A stretch of DNA of 13,307 nucleotides from JAFGTP01 sp964498725 (lineage in GTDB: Bacteria; Fidelibacterota; UBA2242; JAFGTP01). Below, one piece after another: positions 1 to 8,000 of the stretch (position 1 is its first letter; each line of letters opens with the position of its first letter). The notes under the pieces are model-generated. The model was not told where the DNA came from, ran no database searches, and was given only the letters and a program-made list of their open reading frames with translations. The DNA is taken from contig CAZCHS010000099.1 of the NCBI GenBank assembly GCA_964498725.1, positions 1 to 13,307 on the forward strand, in the 5' to 3' direction. Position numbers and translations under genes: made by a program.

Positions 1-48
1 GTATCGGCGCGAAGCGGGCATTGTTCATATTTTTATGAATAATGTAGG
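1..48 (-). mobile_element. Left end of a TTAA-flanked repeat (copy A), cut by window edge
   Basis: Read on the minus strand, these 48 bases match positions 11938-11985 of copy C at 47 of 48 positions by eye. The visible end is the CCT...ATTATTCAT terminus, preceded by TTAA at 49-52. An internal hairpin is visible: ATTATTCATA, four A's, TATGAACAAT. The rest of the element lies outside the window to the left. No transposase is encoded in any complete copy, so this is best called a MITE-like non-autonomous element. Its orientation is opposite to copies B and C. Confidence 0.8.
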
Positions 49-54
49 TTAAAA

Positions 55-315
55 TCAGCCTATGCTTGCCGCGAATTTTGCAATATCGCCAGGTAATTTA
101 TCGGTGATTTCCTGCTCAACAAAAAAATCATACAAAAATTTGATCTGCAGGTCTATCGGCAGGTAGGTATTGACCACAATTTTATTTTCATGAAGGACAA
201 GGCAGGAGCCTTGTTTGAATGAGCCTTTGCCACTGACCACTGTAAAGCCGGCTTCCGCCAGAAGATCCATCATCTGCTTTTTGAATTCTTTTTGCTTTTT
301 CTGTGAAACCTTCAT
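55..315 (-). CDS. Small conserved-looking protein of unknown function
   Basis: An 86-residue protein starting 10 bases after the manC stop, so probably the last gene of the lipoprotein-dapF-manC unit. The ATG is the only good start; the ribosome binding site is weak. It has a basic N-terminal helix (residues 1-20 contain KKQKEFKK), then a strand-rich middle with GSFKQGSC and KIVVN, then an alpha-helical C-terminus. There is no signal peptide or membrane segment, so it is probably cytosolic. From memory it resembles the many small uncharacterised FCB-group proteins with a pattern like FK-GG-C, VVIN, P, QI-L, but I cannot name a family. The TGA stop lies 6 bases from the edge of repeat copy A, so the C-terminus could have been set by that insertion. 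Confidence 0.7.
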   Translation of the reverse strand: MKVSQKKQKEFKKQMMDLLAEAGFTVVSGKGSFKQGSCLVLHENKIVVNTYLPIDLQIKFLYDFFVEQEITDKLPGDIAKFAASIG

Positions 316-325
316 CGCTTACGGC

Positions 326-1393
326 TTATAAGTATTCATTGTGGTCATTGCGTTTTAATGTATCCACCAGGTCTTTGATCTTTTCCGATTCGCCGCGTTT
401 GGCAATGAGAACCGCGTCCTTTGTTTCCACAATGATCAGGTCCTCCACGCCAATTGTGGATACCAGACGCTTGTTGGCGGAAATCAGGCAATTATGGGTT
501 TCAGTGGCAATCACTTCACCACGGATTACATTGCCCTCTTTATCCTTTTTCTCCAGGTCGTAAACAGCATCCCAGGAGCCAACATCGCTCCATATAAAAT
601 CACTTTTCACCGCGTAAACATTATTGGCCTTTTCCATGACACCGTAATCAATGGAAGAGCCGAGAATCGTTGACCATTCTTTTCGAAGAACCTTGTTATA
701 ATTTTTAGTTCCCACCGCTTTTTGAATATTAATGACACTTTCATAGAGGTCGGGAAGATGAATTTTAATGGACTTGAGAATTTCCTTAGCCACCCAGATA
801 AACATTCCACTGTTCCAGAGGAATTCACCGGTTTGCAGAAACCGGCGGGCTGTTTCCAGGTTGGGTTTTTCCGCGAAGGTTTTGACTTTATAGGCGCTGT
901 TTTCCAGCAGGGGTAGTTTCTTGTCATACTGAATATATCCGTATCCCGTGGCGGGACGTGTCGGGGTAATGCCGAAAGTCACCAATCCGGAATGCTGCCG
1001 GGCCACTTTTTCACCCATCCTGACAGCTTCCTTAAAGCTTTCAAAATTTTCAATCAGATGATCCGCCGGAAAGACACCCATCGCCGCTTCCGGGTCTTTT
1101 TTCATGATAATAGCCGCCGCCAGGGCGATACAGGGCGCGGTGTTTTTGCCATTGGGTTCGACAATATAATTTTCTTCGGGAAAGTCCTTTAAATCCGCCA
1201 GCATTACCTGCTTCAGATTTTCACCGGCCACAATATATATTTTTTCCTTATTGGTAATTTTCATGAGGCGTTCATAGGTCAGTTTCAACATGGATTTTTC
1301 ATCCACAATATTCAATAATTGTTTGGGAAAATTCTTTCTGCTGCGGGGCCAGAACCGTTTACCAATTCCACCGGCCATTATCAAACAATACAT
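326..1393 (-). CDS. manC: Mannose-1-phosphate guanylyltransferase (GDP-mannose synthesis)
   Basis: Converts mannose-1-phosphate and GTP to GDP-mannose and pyrophosphate in the cytosol, supplying mannose, rhamnose or fucose branches of glycan synthesis. The nucleotidyltransferase signature is clear at residues 8-25 (GG-x-GKRFWPRSR then PKQ). Further family motifs are NGKNTAPCIALAA (81-93), FPADH (108-112, metal-binding Asp), ATGYGYIQ (148-155), FAEKP (173-177, active-site Lys), WNSGMFIW (193-200), SIDYGVMEK (247-255) and WSDVGSW (268-274). At 355 residues it is the single-domain form: the C-terminal phosphomannose isomerase domain of bifunctional ManC/AlgA (about 470-480 residues) is absent. 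The ATG is preceded by AGGAG at good spacing, and the gene follows dapF by 11 bases. No mannose isomerase or phosphomannomutase gene is nearby. Confidence 0.95.
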   Translation of the reverse strand: MYCLIMAGGIGKRFWPRSRKNFPKQLLNIVDEKSMLKLTYERLMKITNKEKIYIVAGENLKQVMLADLKDFPEENYIVEPNGKNTAPCIALAAAIIMKKDPEAAMGVFPADHLIENFESFKEAVRMGEKVARQHSGLVTFGITPTRPATGYGYIQYDKKLPLLENSAYKVKTFAEKPNLETARRFLQTGEFLWNSGMFIWVAKEILKSIKIHLPDLYESVINIQKAVGTKNYNKVLRKEWSTILGSSIDYGVMEKANNVYAVKSDFIWSDVGSWDAVYDLEKKDKEGNVIRGEVIATETHNCLISANKRLVSTIGVEDLIIVETKDAVLIAKRGESEKIKDLVDTLKRNDHNEYL

Positions 1394-1404
1394 ATTACGC
1401 TCCT

Positions 1405-2169
1405 CTATATTTTTGTTCGGCCTTCAAAGACTTCCTGTGCCGGTCCCTGAAGCCAAAGGTTATCATCTTTTGTAAAAATGGTCAACTCGCCGCCTTTCGC
1501 CTTTAAGTTTATCGGATAATTGATATTGTTTTTTTCATGAAGGTAAAAAGCGGCCGCTGTCGCCCCGGTGCCACAGGCGTAGGTTTCATCCTCCACGCCT
1601 CTTTCCCAGGTTCGTATCTGCCAGGTATTTTCAGAAATTTTTTCAATATAATTCACATTGGTGTCATATTTTTTGCGGTAGAAAGGCGCCACTTCCGCTA
1701 TCGGCAGTGTTGTAATATTTTCCACGGGAATAACCACATGATTGGTGCCGGTGTCTATAAAATAAGCCGGTTCTTGTTCCAAAAGATGTTCCAGTTTATG
1801 TGGTTTTTTAATTGTCAGGCTGATATTCTTTTCTGACAAGTCGGCCTGGTGGTCACCATCCGGTGCTAAAAACCTGATCTGACGTTTCTGAAAATAACCA
1901 CGATTTCGGGCAAACAATACCGAAGCCCGCGCGCCATTTCCGCACATTACCGGGCCGGACCCGTCACTGTTGAAATAACGCATCTCAAAAGCAAAGTCTT
2001 TATGCTCACGAACTTCTATCAGGCCATCCGCGCCAATACCGAATCTGCGGTGGCACAAGGCTTTGATCCGCTGCTGATCATTGGTATTGAAAATAACATT
2101 ACGATTGTCAATCATAACAAAGTCATTGCCGGCGGCTTCCACTTTCCAAAACTGCAATTGTCGCTTCAA
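1405..2169 (-). CDS. dapF: Diaminopimelate epimerase
   Basis: Interconverts LL- and meso-diaminopimelate by a two-cysteine, cofactor-free mechanism, the penultimate step to lysine and the source of meso-DAP for peptidoglycan. Both catalytic cysteines are present: Cys76 in MCGNGARA and Cys199 in ACGTGA, numbering from the TTG at 2169. Other family motifs are AAGNDFVMIDN near the N-terminus, RRFGIGADGL, GTNHVV, ERGVEDETYACGTGATAAA and GPAQEVFEG at the C-terminus. Length (254) is slightly under the usual 265-280. The start is not certain. The TTG chosen overlaps the lipoprotein stop (TTGA) and suits translational coupling. The next TTG (2157) would give an N-terminus MQFWK like E. coli DapF. A GTG at 2199 lies inside the upstream gene without a ribosome binding site. 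Confidence 0.93.
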   Translation of the reverse strand: MKRQLQFWKVEAAGNDFVMIDNRNVIFNTNDQQRIKALCHRRFGIGADGLIEVREHKDFAFEMRYFNSDGSGPVMCGNGARASVLFARNRGYFQKRQIRFLAPDGDHQADLSEKNISLTIKKPHKLEHLLEQEPAYFIDTGTNHVVIPVENITTLPIAEVAPFYRKKYDTNVNYIEKISENTWQIRTWERGVEDETYACGTGATAAAFYLHEKNNINYPINLKAKGGELTIFTKDDNLWLQGPAQEVFEGRTKI

Positions 2170-3845
2170 AATTTCAGATTTATCCTTTCTGTTTCCCACC
2201 TGGAACGGACTTCAACCGGCTGTCCAAAGTCTTTGTAGGGCTCGGCTGATTGATAGGGAACCAGGCTTCCCCAGTCATATTTGCCATTACTATTCTGATC
2301 ATAAAAAATAAACATTTGGTAGTTACCGGGTTGTAATTTATCCAGTTTATAGCTGTTATCCAAATTCAATTCCGATGTATATTGCAGGTTCTCCTGTTCC
2401 AGGTGCCGGCATCCAATCATAATCTTCTCAGTTTCTAAATCTGACGTTACAAGGCCGGAAATCGAACCGAACAGATCATCATTCAGCGTGGAAAAGGAGA
2501 GTGTTTTAACGGAATCAATGCAAAGGTTTCCGTACCGGTCGGGCAATGAATCTGTTAATACCTGAATTTCATAGTCGGTATAATATTTTAGCGGTTGCAC
2601 CGGCGAAATTTCATAGCTGATTAAATCCCGCTGCCGGGTAGTGAATCGAACATGATTACTATCTTTGGTCATAAAGGTAACCCGGGGCGCCAGATTTTCA
2701 ATTGGCTGAACAGGTTCGGAAAACCGGAGCAATATGTCCTCATTAATGGCAGCTTTTCCTTTTGACCGGCGTTCCAGTTGGGGCGAGGGCGGCAGTGTAT
2801 CAATAATCGCCGGGTTGGTCCACAAAACCGTATCCCGGGCCGCGATGATCTGCCGACCGTAAATATCCCTGAGATGGGCAATATCGAGATGATATTCTGC
2901 CGAATCCAATCCTTTCATGTTCACCAGCAGATGATCCGGTTTTTCTTTATTGTACCAGGTATTTTGACTAAAATCCTGATTATTTAATTTTAATACCAAA
3001 TCCCGGTTTCCTCTCCAATCAATGGCATGTGAGACCATCAGTTGCAGTTTATCTTCTTCCTCAAAGGCCTTAAGATATTTAAAATCCTCCAGAGGATATT
3101 GGTGTAATCGCAGATTGACATTGCGCAAGGTATCATTGCCGGTGGCAATTGTAACAGTGTCCATAAAAGCCACGGCAGTGAGGTTATCTTCCCCATAGCG
3201 CGGGTAATCTTTGAATCCGCCGACATAAGCAACCACGGCATAGTTGCCCGCTGCAATATTGGAGGCGCTAAAGTCCCCGTGCCGGTCAACAGAAGTATAA
3301 TAGGACGGGCGGTAATAAATAATCGAATCCGGTTTGATCATCTCATAATCATAAAAAAGAATATAGGCCGTTTTTTTCTCTTCGGCATAGTCATAAAGTT
3401 TTCCGGTTACCAGGCTTTGATCAATTGTTGCGCCTGTTGAAAAGGCGATTTTTATTTCATTTTCAGTTATATTATTTTGATAGTCGGCAATTTTTCGGCC
3501 AAAGGAAAAAATATAGGTGGTATTATCCCGAAGTTTTTCTTCCGGAATGATCTTAACTTCATTGCGGCTGATCTTAATTTTAGGTTTGGTTTCCAGGTAA
3601 GGAAAAACAGTGAGTGAATTTTCCACGGATTTGTAATCAACCGGTTCGGAAAACTCGAAGAGGATTGTTGCACCGGTGGCGACATTTGTTGCTCCGGATG
3701 CCGGAGATGTGGCTATAATTGTTGGGCCTGTTTCATCCTTTGGCCCGCCGGAGGGCATTCCTTCCGAAGCGCACCGGATCACAATCATTGCCAAAAGAAT
3801 TGATATGAATGATGTTAACAGGAATTTTTTAAATTTATTTTTCAT
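2166..3845 (-). CDS. Ig-like (Big_5) domain lipoprotein
   Basis: A 559-residue exported protein, probably on the outer membrane and periplasmic or surface exposed. The N-terminus has a basic n-region and a hydrophobic stretch (8-23) ending at Cys25. The following PSGGPKDETGP segment is the hallmark of the Bacteroidota/FCB Ig-like lipoproteins with a Big_5 domain. Residues 36-135 form the first Ig-like domain (SPASGATNVATGATILFEFSEPV). A second similar domain lies near 350-455 (LLRFSEPVQPIENLAPRV). The end (460-559) looks like a prealbumin/carboxypeptidase-regulatory-type beta domain, with an acidic loop FYDQNSNGKYDWGS. The lipobox is odd: the residue before Cys25 is Arg, where Gly, Ala or Ser is usual. 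Ribosome binding site AGGAC precedes the ATG. It heads the unit with dapF, manC and the 86-residue gene. Molecular role unknown. Confidence 0.88.
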   Translation of the reverse strand: MKNKFKKFLLTSFISILLAMIVIRCASEGMPSGGPKDETGPTIIATSPASGATNVATGATILFEFSEPVDYKSVENSLTVFPYLETKPKIKISRNEVKIIPEEKLRDNTTYIFSFGRKIADYQNNITENEIKIAFSTGATIDQSLVTGKLYDYAEEKKTAYILFYDYEMIKPDSIIYYRPSYYTSVDRHGDFSASNIAAGNYAVVAYVGGFKDYPRYGEDNLTAVAFMDTVTIATGNDTLRNVNLRLHQYPLEDFKYLKAFEEEDKLQLMVSHAIDWRGNRDLVLKLNNQDFSQNTWYNKEKPDHLLVNMKGLDSAEYHLDIAHLRDIYGRQIIAARDTVLWTNPAIIDTLPPSPQLERRSKGKAAINEDILLRFSEPVQPIENLAPRVTFMTKDSNHVRFTTRQRDLISYEISPVQPLKYYTDYEIQVLTDSLPDRYGNLCIDSVKTLSFSTLNDDLFGSISGLVTSDLETEKIMIGCRHLEQENLQYTSELNLDNSYKLDKLQPGNYQMFIFYDQNSNGKYDWGSLVPYQSAEPYKDFGQPVEVRSRWETERINLKF

Positions 3846-3968
3846 AATATAAAAGTCCTGATGATTTTGGGAAATTTAATCTGCTGGCGCTAGTATTCCA
3901 AGAACTTATACATGCCGCCAAAGCCTGTGCACTTAATTTATTGAAAAGCTGTCGATCCAAATTTTAGA

Positions 3969-3983
3969 TTACAGATTCTGTAA
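3969..3983. promoter_or_regulatory. Perfect 7-1-7 palindrome between divergent lipoprotein genes
   Basis: TTACAGATTCTGTAA is a perfect inverted repeat in the 181-base gap between the divergently transcribed lipoprotein genes starting at 3845 (minus) and 4027 (plus). It is 43 bases before the plus-strand start. Its TTACA/TGTAA half-sites recur upstream of the kinase gene (5011-5035). A dimeric regulator site is a reasonable guess; no regulator gene is identified. Confidence 0.35.
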
Positions 3984-4026
3984 AATATTACTTATATTTC
4001 TTCGAAGTGATATTTATGAGGGAACA

Positions 4027-4932
4027 ATGAAAAAAAGCATTCTAATTCTACTGACAATTGTTTTAGCATCCTGCACTGTTGAGAAAAAGCAGGACCTTGC
4101 GACCATTACCTGGATCGAGGATTTTCAATACAACCAAGATGAGATTCATTCTGTTAAGACCACCGGCCGTATTCCCGGGCCGAAAGTTCCCGTAACCGTT
4201 GAAAATATTACACGAAACTGCATAATTGATCTGGGTACCTATGATTTTATTTTGTCGGAAAAATATTATGATCTCGCCGGATTTAACCCGAACCGGATTG
4301 TCGACTGGCAAGTATCAACCCGTGACATGCTGCTGGAGGAAGGTGTTTTGTCTGAAGTGGATATTCTTGACCTTGACAGTTTGAATGTCCTGGGTTTTTT
4401 AATGAAAAAATGTGATGGCCCGGACCGGTTCGCGGGATTGATCGGCTGGCAATTGTTTCGTGATAAGCTGTTAACCATTGACTTGAAAAATAAACTGGTG
4501 GGGATAAAAGAATGCGCCGAAATTCAGCGCGAAGGTATTGAATTCTTTACGGGAGCAAATCCCTCCCACAAAAACAGCATGTTGAAATTTAACGGCGCCA
4601 TTAATAATTATCCGGTGGTAATGTCAATATCTACCAGTTTGCGGCATTCACAAGTCAGTCCGGAACTATTGGAAATTATCGGTATCGAAAATAAGCAAAA
4701 ATACGTCACTCTGGATTCCCTTTCTGTCGGGCAGCATTTATTATCTGAAATGACCTGCCTGGTAAATGAAGACCTATCTTTACTGGAACCGGATTTTCAG
4801 AAGCCGATTGATTTCATTCTGGGCCTTAATGACATTAAAGATTTCATTCTCACGGTCAATTTCTGTAATAATCAAATATATCTGGAGAAAAACAGGCCCG
4901 CTGCAACTGATCCGGCCGACAACTCAAAATAA
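4027..4932 (+). CDS. Lipoprotein with two degenerate retropepsin-like domains
   Basis: A 301-residue lipoprotein: signal peptide 1-15, lipobox LASC with Cys16, then a presumably periplasmic body. Two tandem halves each follow the plan of bacterial retropepsin-like aspartic protease domains. The first runs from about 45 to 162 (IIDLGTYDFILSEKYYDLAGF, then GLIGWQLFRDKLLTIDLKNK). The second runs from about 186 to 287 (VVMSISTSLRHSQVSPELL, then FILGLNDIKDFILTVNFCNNQIYL). In this family the catalytic motif is D-[TS]-G. The first half has D68-L69-G70 and the second has S202-T203-S204, so both motifs are damaged and proteolysis looks unlikely. The ATG follows GAGGG at good spacing. It is transcribed in the same direction as the kinase 120 bases downstream, but a possible terminator and operator lie between. 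The fold assignment is by pattern only. Confidence 0.75.
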   Translation: MKKSILILLTIVLASCTVEKKQDLATITWIEDFQYNQDEIHSVKTTGRIPGPKVPVTVENITRNCIIDLGTYDFILSEKYYDLAGFNPNRIVDWQVSTRDMLLEEGVLSEVDILDLDSLNVLGFLMKKCDGPDRFAGLIGWQLFRDKLLTIDLKNKLVGIKECAEIQREGIEFFTGANPSHKNSMLKFNGAINNYPVVMSISTSLRHSQVSPELLEIIGIENKQKYVTLDSLSVGQHLLSEMTCLVNEDLSLLEPDFQKPIDFILGLNDIKDFILTVNFCNNQIYLEKNRPAATDPADNSK

Positions 4933-4961
4933 GCGATCCCTTACAACTCCCATTTTTTGTT

Positions 4962-5002
4962 AAGTTATTCAGCAGAAATAACTTGAAAAGCTTCTTTTTT
5001 TT
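4962..5002 (+). terminator. Possible weak terminator after the pseudo-protease gene
   Basis: A perfect 8-bp stem AAGTTATT (4962-4969) and AATAACTT (4977-4984) with a 7-base loop lies 30 bases after the stop at 4932. Eight T's follow at 4995-5002. The T run is 10 bases from the stem and the stem is AT-rich, so termination would be weak. The same bases include a possible -35 (TTGAAA, 4983-4988) for the kinase gene. Confidence 0.25.
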
Positions 5003-5009
5003 GTGTTTA

Positions 5010-5036
5010 TTTACAAATACTGTTAATGTTTGTAAA
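5010..5036. promoter_or_regulatory. Inverted repeat operator candidate before the kinase gene
   Basis: Perfect 8-bp arms TTTACAAA (5010-5017) and TTTGTAAA (5029-5036) separated by 11 bases, ending 16 bases before the kinase ATG. A weak sigma70-like promoter, TTGAAA (4983-4988) and TTTATT (5006-5011) with 17-base spacing, would place the dyad over the transcription start, where repressors often bind. The half-sites TTACA/TGTAA are shared with the palindrome at 3969-3983. Binding factor unknown. Confidence 0.35.
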
Positions 5037-5052
5037 ATAAGGCACCGAATCC

Positions 5053-8000
5053 ATGAAGGTCATTGCTAAAAACGGGGTTAATTTTGATAAAAATATTTAT
5101 TTTTTAATGTTAGACAAATTATCACAACAATTAACAGCAAACCCGGCTCAGAACATACAAAAAATTGTTGAATTCACACATCATATCCTGAATGGCGCCT
5201 GTTCTTTTTACAATAAACTGAATCAGCGCAATCAGTCACTTATTAGCTGGGCTACTGAGAATACACCGGAAAATCTGCCGGAATCGGATCAGGCGGCGGG
5301 ACATATCTGCTATGAAGCAACGATCAAAGGAAAAGAAGAGGTTGTGGTCATTGAAGATATTTCCCAAACAGCCTACCGGGATTCTGATCCCTATGTCAGG
5401 AAATATCATTTGCAGGCTTATCTCGGGGCACCGGTGAGAAACGGGAAACAAAGTTACGGGGCCCTCTGTATTGTAGACACCAAACCCCGGCAATTCAGTG
5501 ACTTGGAAGTGCAACTGATCCGCCACCTGGCCAATATTTTAAGGATTCAGGAAGAACGTCTGCGGGTCGACAGGACCCAAACAGTGCTCTACAAACTCGC
5601 CCGCTCACTCATGACCAGCAAGAATATCCATGAATTGGCCGGTGAAATTAAAAATCACATAAAAGATGTCATTGATATAGACTATTTGGCCTTAATTACT
5701 CCGGACAGCAACGCTGATCACTACATTTCTTATAGCCCGGATGAGAGAAAGATAATTCCCAAAAATTCAGCGGAAAATTTTCTTATAGAAGCCCTGCGCA
5801 AAACCGGAAAACCCCTGCTTCTGGATGCAAAAAAAATGAAGACCTTTTTACCGGAAAAACTAAGCACTGATATTCCTTTTCATTCCTGGCTGGGAGCCCC
5901 CTTGCTCCTGGATGACCAATTTATTGGGGTTATCTCCATTGCTTCCTTTGATGGACAGAATTATATCAGTGATGATCTCAACCTGTTGGAATTTATCAGT
6001 TATGAAATTGCCCACATATTACATGAAAAACAGTTGGAAGAAAATCTCAGGGAAAAAGAAGAAGCCTACCGGACTATTTTTGAAGGCTCTCCGATCGGAA
6101 TGTACCGGACTGATTTCAGCGGTAATATTCTGATGGCGAATTCAGCCCTCGCGTCGATGCTTGAATATGATTCCGTTGAGGAACTTTTACATATAAATCT
6201 TAACAACACTTTTCATCCGGATTATCAGCGAAAATCCTTTTTGGAACTTCTGGAAAACAATGAAAAAGTTATTTTTGATCAAACCACCTGGCAAACCAGC
6301 AAGAACAATGTCATATTTGTCAGGGAGAGAGCAAAACTGAACCAGCACAATAGTTATGTTGTAATTGACGGAATCGTGGAAGATATAACCGCTGAAGTAA
6401 ATTCTAAAAACGCCTATTTGTTTGAAAAACAAAAGTTTGACACTCTTAGCCAAAAGATTCCGCTCGGTATTTTTCAGGTGGATAATAATCAAAAAATCAT
6501 TAACTGCAACAAACAAGTTGAACGGATTACCGGATATACCGGTGCTGAAATAAATGACCTGGAATCCTTTTTTAACAAAATTCGACCCGGCCATCAGCCG
6601 GTATATGATTTTACTGCCATTGACAAAACTGCGACCACGACCATTCATACAAAAAAAGGATTGATCCGCTGTGTCAAGATATTGCGTACAGAAATGATCG
6701 ACAGCAAATACCTGGTTACGATTGAAGATGTCACGGATACGCTACGGGCCAAAGATGACCTGGTGAACCAATCCAAATATTTATCCGCCATCAACAGTGT
6801 AACCGATCTGTTGATCTCCGAAAGAAAAGTCCCGTATCAAAAAATACTCAAACTCATTGCCAATACAATGAATTTGCAGCGGGCTGTCTTTTTAAAAACC
6901 GAACTAAAGGGAGATTTGCTCACCACCTCCCGTCTGGCTGCCTGGAACAGCGACCATTTACCGGAAAAATCCTATGAAATACAAAATAATATCAATGTAA
7001 ACAGAGAGTTACCTAACTGGCGCAAAGAAATATTGCAAAAAGGTTATATCTATGGAAATGATGATGACTTTATGGCGCCTGAGCAGAATTTTTTGAAAAA
7101 AATCGGGATTCGTTCTGTTTATGTTCACCGGGTTAATATCAATAAGCATCTCTATGGTGTTATTGCATTAGAAGAGTTTAATCAAAAGCGCACCTGGACT
7201 AAAAACGATCGGATTTTGATCCATTCGATTGCCGCTACATTGACAAAATTTATCGAACAAAAAACGATGCAACAGCAGCTGGAGGACTCCAAAACCAGCT
7301 ATATGGATTTATTTCAAAACAGTAGTTTTGGCATTGTTATTTTTGATTCCCTGGGAAAAATTCTCAATATTAATGAGAAAGCACTCAACCTGTTCGACCA
7401 GGACAAGGACATTATTAAAAAGCGTCTGAACCGGCTGTGGAATGATAATGAAATTACTGCCGCGATCCAATCCTCTGTAGATTTCTGCAATACAATGAAT
7501 ATATCCAAAAGAATCGAAATCCTATTGGAAAAAAAGACCTCCTATAAGGTGCTGGACCTGGATTTTAAGAAAATGCAATATTTTGATTCCAACTGTATTA
7601 TTATGTATGTGCATGATATGACCGAGCAGTATCAGCGGGAGCAACAGATCAAGGAAAATTTAAAAGAAAAGCATACGCTTCTGCAGGAAATCCATCATCG
7701 TGTAAAAAATAATTTACAGGTCATTTCCAGCCTGCTAAACTTGCAGCTCAAGGATATTGAAACCGAGCACGACAGGGAATTGTTCATTGACAGCCAGAAC
7801 CGGATAAAATCCATCGCACTGATCCATGAATCCCTTTATCATACCGATAACCTCGCCAAAATTAATCTGCGGACTTACACGGAAAACCTGATCAGCCGGC
7901 TCTTCACTGTTTTCAAAGTCGATTTTAGCCGAATCAAGTATGATATTCAAATACCAACCACAGAAATTGATCTCAAAAAGGCCATTCCCTGCGGCCTGAT

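Noticed and set aside
326..1393. Bifunctional ManC with phosphomannose isomerase domain
   Set aside because: The protein stops at residue 355 after the beta-helix region, with no frame continuing an isomerase domain downstream.
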